From the NCBI GenBank assembly GCA_017861495.1, contig JAGFXW010000295.1, forward strand, positions 1-5,751: a DNA stretch of 5,751 nucleotides, in the 5' to 3' direction. Below are positions 1 to 5,181 of this stretch, piece by piece. The translations under genes were made by a program, and so were the position numbers. Below the pieces are notes generated by a model. That model saw only the letters and a program-made list of their open reading frames with translations. It had not been told where the DNA came from and searched no databases. Source of the stretch: Bacillota bacterium (GTDB taxonomy: Bacteria; Bacillota_C; Negativicutes; CTSoil-072). Numbering within the stretch: position 1 is the first letter of the stretch; every line of letters starts with the position of its first letter.

Positions 1-738
1 ACCGGCGAAGCTTCTACGATGCCGGATAAAGAACATATTGAAGTCATTAAGTTTGCAGTTGATGCCGTAAATAAGCGGGTACCGGTTATTGGCGGTACCG
101 GCAGCAATGATACCCGGCATGCAATCGAGCTATCGAAAGAAGCGGAAGCGGTTGGTGTTGACGGGATATTATCCGTTACCCCCTACTACAATAAAGCCAC
201 GCAGAAGGGTTTGTATCAGCATTTCAAGCTGATAGCCGACAGCGTCAAAGTCCCGATGATTTTGTATAACGTGCCGAGCAGGACCAATATGAATATAAAT
301 CCGGAGACGGTCAAGCTGTTATCGGAAATCGATAACATTATTGCGATTAAAGAGTGCAACCTAGGGCAGGTTGGCGATATAGTCAATTTGTGCGGTCCGG
401 ATTTTTCCGTGTACTCCGGTGATGATCCCGTGGTGTTGCCGGTACTGTCGCTCGGCGGCAAAGGCGTTATTTCTGTTTTGGCCAATATCATCCCGCGGGA
501 TACCCATGATATGGTGATGAACTTTTTCCAAGGAGACATAAACGGCGCGATTAAAATGCAATTGCAGACGCTGGATCTCATAAAAGCCTTGTTTACCGAA
601 GTCAACCCTATCCCGGTCAAGACTGCGGTAAACCTTATGGGCTTCAAAGCCGGTCCATGCAGGCTGCCGCTTACGGAAATTTCTGAAGGCAACCTCGCGC
701 TTCTGCGTAAAGAAATGCAGGCATACGGGCTAATTTAA
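1..738 (+). CDS. dapA: 4-hydroxy-tetrahydrodipicolinate synthase, C-terminal ~245 residues (5' end outside window)
   Basis: Condenses pyruvate with aspartate semialdehyde in the cytoplasm, the first committed step to diaminopimelate and lysine. The reading frame is open from base 1, which begins inside the family's GTTGE motif (TGEAST), so about 44 N-terminal residues are missing and the full length would be near the usual 290. Numbering from the first codon in the window, the Schiff-base lysine is Lys117 (IAIKE), the catalytic tyrosine is Tyr89 and the substrate-binding arginine Arg94 (both in ILYNVPSRT), and the second tyrosine motif is TPYYNKATQ (Tyr62-Tyr63). The C-terminal NPIPVKTA motif is intact. 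The position matching E. coli Glu84, a lysine-inhibitor contact, is His40 in GTGSNDTRH, so I infer weak or absent lysine feedback, as is usual in Gram-positive enzymes. A terminator follows the stop codon at once, so the gene ends its transcript. Related aldolases (N-acetylneuraminate lyase) are less likely given the close motif match. Confidence 0.96.
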   Translation, partial: TGEASTMPDKEHIEVIKFAVDAVNKRVPVIGGTGSNDTRHAIELSKEAEAVGVDGILSVTPYYNKATQKGLYQHFKLIADSVKVPMILYNVPSRTNMNINPETVKLLSEIDNIIAIKECNLGQVGDIVNLCGPDFSVYSGDDPVVLPVLSLGGKGVISVLANIIPRDTHDMVMNFFQGDINGAIKMQLQTLDLIKALFTEVNPIPVKTAVNLMGFKAGPCRLPLTEISEGNLALLRKEMQAYGLI

Positions 739-741
739 CTG

Positions 742-793
742 AAAGGGCATGAAGTTTTTTCGTAAAAGAGACTTCCTGCCCTTTTCTTGTTTT
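742..793 (+). terminator. Intrinsic terminator of dapA
   Basis: The stem AAAGGGCA (742-749) pairs with TGCCCTTT (777-784). After a one-base mismatch it continues as GAAGT (751-755) with ACTTC (771-775). A T-rich tail follows (781-792). It starts three bases after the dapA stop codon and separates dapA from the DUF362 gene. Confidence 0.85.
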
Positions 794-866
794 AAACCAA
801 GGAATCATGCCGGAACCTATTCGTGCGATACGGAATGTTGCCCGTTTGGTAAAAGGAGGAAATGGC

Positions 867-1994
867 ATGGACACGGCTGTCAAATTGGCACGGCACGGGT
901 TACAACCGTCTGTCAGCGTTGCTTGGCTGAAAAAAGATACAGCGCCTGATAAAAAAGTATTCCAGCAGATGATTGAGCAAGCAACCGACTTTTCCTGGCT
1001 TTCCCCGGGCGATACGGTGCTTGTGAAATTGTCTTTGAATTCAGGCCAGCCTTATCCGGCCGTTTCCGATCCCTGGACGGTCGAGTGCTTAGTGCAGATC
1101 CTTCGTGAACGCGGGGCAGGGAAAGTTTTAGTGGGCGATCAATCCGGGGTGAGCAGTGTTTATTGGACAAAAGATGTCCAAAGAGGATCAAGCCGTGCGT
1201 GCTGTGCTTCTGCTGGGCTCCTTTCAGTTATTGAAAACAGTGGAGCAGAACCCTGCTTCTTTGAAGAGAGGGGTTATGACAGTTATATTGCCGCGTGTCC
1301 TGTCGGCCTGCATCACTGGAAAGAACCGGTTTATATCACGAACGTTGTAAACGAAGTGGATCATATAATCTATCTGCCCCGTGTTTCGTCCCATATTTTT
1401 AGTGACATCACGTCGGGATTTAAGCTGGCTGTTGGTTTTCTTAGAGAAGACAGCCGGCAAACGCTCCATTCGGCAGGTGTCAATTTTTTGGCTTTGTATG
1501 AAGAAATCAACGAGATCCCGGAAATAAAAACAAAATTGCGATTGGCAATATCTTCCGGCCGCTCGGTAATTACTTTTTGGGGGCCAAATAGAGGATATAT
1601 TACGCAGCCGGAGTATGGCGCTGTTTTTGCTTCGGCAAGCCTATTAGCCCATGAGTTATTTGCTTACGCATGGCTTCAATATAACCGGGAGAAACTGATG
1701 CCGGCTTACTTATATCAATTGGATAAAGGGGTGCGCAGCCTCGTCAACATTCGCGCATGGGGCAACCGGTTTTTTGTGGATCGTATTTGGCGGCCGCGCC
1801 AAACGGCGCCGGATATACCGGCTTACCAAGCGGGAAATATTTACCGCCACCCGGCTGTTGTCAACAGCCTGAGGAGATTGGCCGGTGCGTACAGCAATGT
1901 TGTAGTCAAGGAAACCGCTCCTCATCCTGACAAACCGGTATGGGAATATGTGCAAAGAAAATTGGCGGATTTCCAGCCGTCTGGTTCCCGTTAG
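867..1994 (+). CDS. DUF362 domain-containing protein, 375 aa, function unknown
   Basis: Resembles the DUF362 family, whose biochemical role is not established. Visible family hallmarks are the strand GDTVLVKLSLNSG (residues 48-60), a helix ending in GAGKVLVGDQSG (83-94), and the segment VDHIIYLPRVSSHIFSDITSGFKLAVGFL (164-192), which corresponds to the 'invnlPKlKtH...tgalKN..G' block. The usual Lys-Thr before the histidine is Ser-Ser here, although His176 and Lys186 remain. There is no ferredoxin-type CxxCxxC cluster, no signal peptide and no convincing membrane span, so it is probably cytoplasmic. The start was placed at ATG 867 because GGAGG (855-859) lies 7 bases upstream. An in-frame ATG at 807 would add 20 residues but has only a poor AAGGA three bases away. 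The frame is intact and ends at TAG 1992-1994. No clear promoter is visible between the dapA terminator and this gene. It is followed after 79 bases by the small membrane-protein gene and probably shares its transcript. Confidence 0.8.
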   Translation: MDTAVKLARHGLQPSVSVAWLKKDTAPDKKVFQQMIEQATDFSWLSPGDTVLVKLSLNSGQPYPAVSDPWTVECLVQILRERGAGKVLVGDQSGVSSVYWTKDVQRGSSRACCASAGLLSVIENSGAEPCFFEERGYDSYIAACPVGLHHWKEPVYITNVVNEVDHIIYLPRVSSHIFSDITSGFKLAVGFLREDSRQTLHSAGVNFLALYEEINEIPEIKTKLRLAISSGRSVITFWGPNRGYITQPEYGAVFASASLLAHELFAYAWLQYNREKLMPAYLYQLDKGVRSLVNIRAWGNRFFVDRIWRPRQTAPDIPAYQAGNIYRHPAVVNSLRRLAGAYSNVVVKETAPHPDKPVWEYVQRKLADFQPSGSR

Positions 1995-2073
1995 ATGAAA
2001 GAAAAGTTCTGTTCCTGTTTCTATCATTTTTCTACTTGAAAGGACAAGGTCAGTCAAAGAGGAGGGAACGAGT

Positions 2074-2307
2074 ATGCTTTGGTTTCTCATTATTGGTATC
2101 ATCGCCGGTTGGTTGGCTGGACATGTGTTGAAAGGTTCGGGATTTGGCCTTTTTGGCGATCTGGTCGTTGGTGTTATCGGTTCATTCCTTGGCGGCTATT
2201 TGTTTGGATTTTTAGGCTTGACCGCGCATGGCACAATCGGCAAGATTGTTATGGCAACGATCGGGGCGATTGTGTTGCTGCTGGTCATCCGGTTTTTCAA
2301 ACAATAA
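2074..2307 (+). CDS. GlsB/YeaQ/YmgE family small membrane protein (transglycosylase-associated family), 77 aa
   Basis: A very hydrophobic 77-residue protein with three predicted membrane spans (about 1-19, 25-48 and 56-74) and a glycine-rich pattern. It opens with LIIGIIAGWLAGHVLKGSGFGLFGDLVVGVIGSFLGG, split here as residues 5-20 and 21-41, which is the signature of the GlsB/YeaQ/YmgE family, and its length is typical. Family members are stress-induced inner-membrane proteins; the old name 'transglycosylase-associated' is not a proven activity. Start choice is firm: GGAGGG (2061-2066) lies 7 bases before the ATG. It sits 79 bases after the DUF362 gene and 28 bases before the pyruvate-kinase-like gene, with no terminator or convincing promoter between them, so I infer co-transcription. 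An overlapping frame at 2079-2339 is a shadow. Confidence 0.9.
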   Translation: MLWFLIIGIIAGWLAGHVLKGSGFGLFGDLVVGVIGSFLGGYLFGFLGLTAHGTIGKIVMATIGAIVLLLVIRFFKQ

Positions 2308-2335
2308 TATTTCTAATTTTAGGATGGGAGTGTGA

Positions 2336-2872
2336 TTGATTGTGTATTGGGAAGAAGCCGGGCCGCAAAATACGGATGCAACGATCACGGCTGCCCTAAC
2401 GGCGGCCAAAGAAAAGGGGATTTCATACATTGTTGTTGCCTCGACGAGCGGCGACACTGCGCTCAAATTAGCGGAACAGGCGGCTGGACAACAGGTTGTT
2501 TGTGTTTCGCATGCGTATGGGACTTCTGAGCCGGGCGTCAATGAAATGGCAAAGGAAGCGCGCGACCGGCTCAGGAATATAGGGGTTGAGGTTTACGCAG
2601 CCGCTCACGTATTATCAGGCGCAGAACGTGCGATCAGCCGCCGCTTTAGCGGCGCTTATCCGGTGGAAATTGTCGCGCACAGCCTGCGGATGTTGGGGCA
2701 AGGCGTCAAGGTTTGCGTGGAAATTTCGATCATGGCGCTTGACAAAGATATTGTTGTTGTTGCTGGAAGTGGCAAGGGTGCGGATACTGCGGTCATCATT
2801 CGTCCGGCGCATGCCATTAATCTGTTTGATACGTACATTAAAGAAATCATTTGCAAACCGTTGCATGCGTAA
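2336..2872 (+). CDS. Stand-alone pyruvate kinase alpha/beta (C-terminal) domain-like protein, 178 aa
   Basis: A single-domain protein like the C-terminal domain of pyruvate kinase, with no catalytic barrel. From memory it closely matches archaeal and bacterial proteins of the Archaeoglobus AF0103 type. Matching blocks are IVYWEEAGPQNTDAT (residues 2-16), IVVASTSGDTALKLAE (32-47), HVLSGAERAISRRFSG (91-106), GVKVCVEISIMALD (123-136) and GKGADTAVIIRPAHAINLFD (147-166, close to invariant), then IKEIICKP (168-175). In pyruvate kinase this domain holds regulatory sites; the ligand of the stand-alone form is unknown to me. The start is TTG at 2336, because GGATGGGAG (2322-2330) lies just upstream and the IVYW strand begins these proteins. 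An in-frame GTG at 2342 is the alternative. It is the last gene of a probable three-gene unit and precedes a strong terminator. Confidence 0.85.
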   Translation: MIVYWEEAGPQNTDATITAALTAAKEKGISYIVVASTSGDTALKLAEQAAGQQVVCVSHAYGTSEPGVNEMAKEARDRLRNIGVEVYAAAHVLSGAERAISRRFSGAYPVEIVAHSLRMLGQGVKVCVEISIMALDKDIVVVAGSGKGADTAVIIRPAHAINLFDTYIKEIICKPLHA

Positions 2873-2910
2873 TTTTTGACAGATGGCAAACAGACAGGGA
2901 AAATTGGCAA

Positions 2911-2972
2911 ATAAATCAATCAACCGACCTGCCGAAGGTCGGTTGATTGATTTATGATTCTTTTTTTGTTTT
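2911..2972 (+). terminator. Intrinsic terminator with perfect 20-bp stem
   Basis: Bases 2911-2930 are exactly complementary to 2936-2955, with a 5-base loop GCCGA. The GC-rich core is CAACCGACCT/AGGTCGGTTG. A T-run follows (2961-2967, then TTTT 2969-2972) after a short GATTC spacer. It lies 38 bases downstream of the pyruvate-kinase-like gene and ends that unit. The A-rich flank on the left is weak, so action in the reverse direction is possible but not needed, since no convergent gene is visible. Confidence 0.92.
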
Positions 2973-3126
2973 ATGGGGCTAGTTTACCAGCCCAGGGTAT
3001 GATTGAAACAATCGAAAATTAACTCAGTATTAATTATAGGATACTTATTTGCAATATTCTGATAAAATATAAATAAGAACTTTTTTATGCTCTGGTACGC
3101 CTCAATCATGGTTAGGGGGAGAGAAT
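2973..3126 (+). other. Intergenic leader of the diguanylate cyclase gene with two small dyads
   Basis: No gene is seen here. The AT-rich stretch between the terminator and ATG 3127 holds a weak hairpin, GGGCT (2976-2980) with AGCCC (2989-2993), and a compact dyad GATTG-AAA-CAATC (3001-3013) that could be an operator. An extended -10 element lies further in (listed separately). The ribosome binding site is AGGGGGAG (3114-3121), 5 bases before the start codon. Confidence 0.4.
3060..3068 (+). promoter_or_regulatory. Candidate extended -10 promoter for the diguanylate cyclase gene
   Basis: TG-A-TAAAAT matches an extended -10 element (five of six bases of TATAAT plus TGn). No good -35 is seen at 16-18 bases upstream, which extended -10 promoters tolerate. 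It predicts a start near 3075 and a 5' leader of about 50 bases. The TTGCAA at 3049-3054 is too close to act as its -35. Confidence 0.4.
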
Positions 3127-4818
3127 ATGAAAGAACAATATTGCACGGAGTTCTTTGAAAAATCCCCAATAGCATATTCGTATCATCGGGTTATGCTGAA
3201 TGAGCAAGGTATTCCTTACGACTATGAATATTTAAAAATAAACAAAGCGTACGAAGATATGATGAAGGTTACAGCTTCCGCCGTGGTTGGTAAACGATTT
3301 AAAGAAGTAGTCGTTGCGGATTGGGCGGAAGAAGATCGATGGAATAAAGTGGTTCAGGATGTGATGATGAACAATAAATTAGTGAGTGTTGAATTATTCC
3401 ATCCCTTGGCGCAAAAATGGATGCGCATTACGGTATTTCCATTACGGAAGGATATCTTCGCCTGCATATTTTATGATATCACGACGGAATATTTGCAGGA
3501 ACAGGAAATTGAAAGTTTTTTCGCAACCAATCTGGATTTGCTGTATGTGTGCGATACTGAAGGAAATTATATAAAAGTCAACAAAGCGTTTGAACATATT
3601 TTGGGCTATGCGATTGAAGAACTTGTTGGAATGAATATATTGGACTTGGTTCACGGTGATGAGATAGCTGCTATAAATGATGCGATGAAAGATTTGGCGG
3701 CGCAAAAGCCGATTAAGCATTTAGTAACCAGGTTTCAGTGCAAAGACGGCACTGACCGTTATATCGAATGGAACGCCGTGCAGCATGGGAAATATATCTA
3801 TGCTGCCGGAAGAGATGTGACCGAAAAGAGAAATATGGAAATACAATTGAATGAAAACAATGATGACCTGATTATGCTGACCGAAATATTAAAGAAAAAG
3901 AATGAGGCCTTGCAGCTTCTTGCTGTTACGGACGAATTAACCGGTTTGTTTAACAGGCATTACTTTTATCAAAAAATAGCAGAAGAAGCGGAAAGGTCTG
4001 AGCGCTACAATGAGCCGTTGTCGATGATTATCCTCGATTTGGATAATTTTAAACGCATAAACGACACGTGGGGTCATTTGGTTGGTGATGAAGTATTGAA
4101 AGAGACTGCGGCAATAGTCGGCCGCATAATACGCAAACCAGATATTCTCGCCAGGTTGGGCGGGGAAGAATTTGTTATACTGATGCCGGAAACCGGTATT
4201 CATGGTGCGCTTCGAGTTGCAGAAAAAATCCGGGAAACCTTGGATCAAAATACCCATCCTGTCGTTGGCCGTTATACGGCTAGTTTTGGTGTTGCCGAAC
4301 GAATCAAGGAAGAAACGTTTGATAGTTGGCTTCAACGCGCAGATGAAGCTCTGTATCGTGCCAAAAAAGGCGGCCGGAACCGTGTCGTTGGTTCCGAGGA
4401 ACAAGTGCAGTTGCCTGTTGCGTCCATAGAACTTCACTGGAGCAAAGAATGGGAGAGCGGCAATAAAATTATTGATGACCAGCACCGGGAACTGATTGAG
4501 TTGACCAATCGCCTGATTTATTATTCGCTTTCCAATGCAGAGTTTGAAAAAGTTGACAGCCAATTGGATGTATTGTTACAACGCGTAGAGCAGCATTTTA
4601 ATTATGAAAATCATATTCTGTTTAATATGGGATATCCGGATCAACAAAGACATTTCATCATTCATAAAACGCTGCTTGCCGAAGCATCAAAGCGTAAGGA
4701 AGCATATCAGAAAAAAGAACTGAAATTATCCGCATTTCTTCCGTTTATAACCGATGATGTTATCATTGGCCATATAAAAGATGAGGATGCGAAATATTTT
4801 CCATATACTCGTAAATGA
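3127..4818 (+). CDS. PAS-PAS-GGDEF diguanylate cyclase with C-terminal bacteriohemerythrin domain, 563 aa
   Basis: Predicted to make cyclic di-GMP from two GTP under control of sensory domains. Order: PAS-like domain about 8-120; second PAS about 126-235, ending in GRDVTEKR; a short coiled-coil-like linker 236-265; GGDEF domain about 266-422; hemerythrin domain about 434-563. The cyclase looks active: TDELTGLFNRHYF (268-280), metal-binding Asp304 in DLDNFKRIND, GHLVGD (316-321) and GGEEF (345-349). RKPD (336-339), five residues before GGEEF, is an intact RxxD inhibitory site. The hemerythrin domain keeps all seven di-iron ligands: His453, His490, Glu494, His509, His513, His549 and Asp554. There are no membrane spans, so the protein is cytoplasmic. 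Bacteriohemerythrin domains bind O2 at a di-iron centre, so I infer O2- or redox-tuned c-di-GMP output. The start has AGGGGGAG 5 bases upstream. The gene appears monocistronic. Confidence 0.95.
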   Translation: MKEQYCTEFFEKSPIAYSYHRVMLNEQGIPYDYEYLKINKAYEDMMKVTASAVVGKRFKEVVVADWAEEDRWNKVVQDVMMNNKLVSVELFHPLAQKWMRITVFPLRKDIFACIFYDITTEYLQEQEIESFFATNLDLLYVCDTEGNYIKVNKAFEHILGYAIEELVGMNILDLVHGDEIAAINDAMKDLAAQKPIKHLVTRFQCKDGTDRYIEWNAVQHGKYIYAAGRDVTEKRNMEIQLNENNDDLIMLTEILKKKNEALQLLAVTDELTGLFNRHYFYQKIAEEAERSERYNEPLSMIILDLDNFKRINDTWGHLVGDEVLKETAAIVGRIIRKPDILARLGGEEFVILMPETGIHGALRVAEKIRETLDQNTHPVVGRYTASFGVAERIKEETFDSWLQRADEALYRAKKGGRNRVVGSEEQVQLPVASIELHWSKEWESGNKIIDDQHRELIELTNRLIYYSLSNAEFEKVDSQLDVLLQRVEQHFNYENHILFNMGYPDQQRHFIIHKTLLAEASKRKEAYQKKELKLSAFLPFITDDVIIGHIKDEDAKYFPYTRK

Positions 4819-4889
4819 ATGTAGTCGATTTAGAACTTTTTTACTGTATCATTTACATTCTCGTCGAATTATCTGAAAGGCGAATCATC
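4819..4889. other. Short intergenic stretch after the diguanylate cyclase, no clear terminator
   Basis: No gene is seen. The only pairing is a weak inverted repeat, GAATGTA (4817-4823, overlapping the stop codon) with TACATTC (4854-4860), around a 30-base AT-rich loop without a downstream T-run. A T6 run at 4837-4842 has no GC-rich stem before it. Read-through from the upstream gene into the riboswitch region therefore cannot be excluded. Confidence 0.4.
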
Positions 4890-4918
4890 TTGACACCAAA
4901 TCGGCATTTCAGTATAAT
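4890..4918 (+). promoter_or_regulatory. Consensus sigma-A promoter for the riboswitch-htpX transcript
   Basis: TTGACA (4890-4895) and TATAAT (4913-4918) are separated by exactly 17 bases, a perfect match to the housekeeping consensus. Transcription should start near 4925, about 10-15 bases before the aptamer. Such a strong promoter suggests constant initiation, with control left to the RNA switch downstream. Confidence 0.93.
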
Positions 4919-4935
4919 TATCTTACAATCGAATA

Positions 4936-5032
4936 ATCCCCTAGGGGAGTAGCTTACTAGGCTAGTGTCAACAACCGGCGTTAAAAGCGCCTGGCACTAC
5001 CGTTGGTAAAACCAATTAGCGAGACCTAAGGT
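4936..5032 (+). ncRNA. yybP-ykoY family manganese riboswitch (aptamer)
   Basis: The two conserved internal-loop strands of this family are present: AGGGGAGTAGC (4943-4953) and GCGAGACCTAAGG (5019-5031). The closing helix forms from CC and TAGG (4940-4945) with CCTA and GG (5025-5031), with one bulged A. Inner pairings visible are TAGTG (4963-4967) with CACTA (4995-4999), CCGGCG with CGCC-T-GG around a TTAAAA-containing loop (4975-4994), and TTGGT-AAA-ACCAA (5003-5015). The family senses Mn2+ and usually sits before manganese exporters, P-type ATPases or TerC-like membrane proteins. Here the next gene is htpX. The 3' strand is shared with the following terminator. Confidence 0.9.
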
Positions 5033-5066
5033 TTGAGCAATGTTCATACCTGTGGTCTCGTTTTTT
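5020..5066 (+). terminator. Riboswitch-controlled intrinsic terminator (expression platform)
   Basis: CGAGACC (5020-5026) pairs with GGTCTCG (5054-5060). The stem continues past a 2x2 internal loop as AGGT (5029-5032) with ACCT (5048-5051), then TGAGC (5034-5038) with GTTCA (5042-5046) around an AAT loop. Six Ts follow (5061-5066). The left strand uses the same bases that close the aptamer, so terminator and folded aptamer exclude each other. I infer that ligand binding prevents termination, giving a transcriptional ON switch. Confidence 0.9.
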
Positions 5067-5181
5067 GCATATATTTATACGACGTACCTATCAAGGAGGC
5101 TGATGACATTTTCGTTTAAATACGATGGGGTAATGTGATACTTCAAAATTACAATAAAAATATAATGGAGGTTGAATAGAA
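5067..5181 (+). other. htpX leader with two possible minigenes
   Basis: Between the terminator and htpX are two tiny frames. ATG 5103 to TGA 5138 would encode MTFSFKYDGVM (11 residues), preceded by GGAGG at 5095-5099, only 3 bases away. GTG 5135 to TAG 5179 would encode 14 residues; it overlaps the first stop as GTGA and ends two bases before the htpX ATG. No promoter is convincing: TATAAT at 5161-5166 lacks a -35. These frames are too short to assert as genes, but the strong GGAGG otherwise serves nothing visible. Confidence 0.3.

Noticed and set aside
216..692. 158-residue minus-strand frame inside dapA
   Set aside because: Fully antisense to dapA, whose motifs are unmistakable.
807..866. 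20-codon N-terminal extension of the DUF362 gene from ATG 807
   Set aside because: The frame is open, but ATG 867 has GGAGG at ideal spacing while 807 has only a weak, too-close AAGGA. The extra residues add no family motif.
1710..2102. 130-residue minus-strand frame across the end of the DUF362 gene
   Set aside because: Antisense to a well-supported gene; no family features or ribosome binding site were noted.
2876..2904. TTGACA followed 17 bases later by GAAAAT as a promoter
   Set aside because: The -10 is poor and the transcript would run straight into the 2911-2955 terminator.
2911..2955. The perfect inverted repeat as a mobile-element end or MITE
   Set aside because: It has a 5-base loop and a T-run and lies just after a gene; a terminator explains it fully.
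3937..4563. 208-residue open frame on the minus strand
   Set aside because: It lies wholly opposite the GGDEF-hemerythrin region of a clearly real gene, shows no recognisable domain, and is a codon-bias shadow.
4817..4860. Inverted repeat after the diguanylate cyclase as an intrinsic terminator
   Set aside because: Only 7 AT-rich base pairs around a 30-base loop, with no following T-run.
5161..5166. TATAAT as a separate htpX promoter
   Set aside because: No -35 at suitable spacing (ATACTT), and initiation would fall on or past the htpX ribosome binding site.
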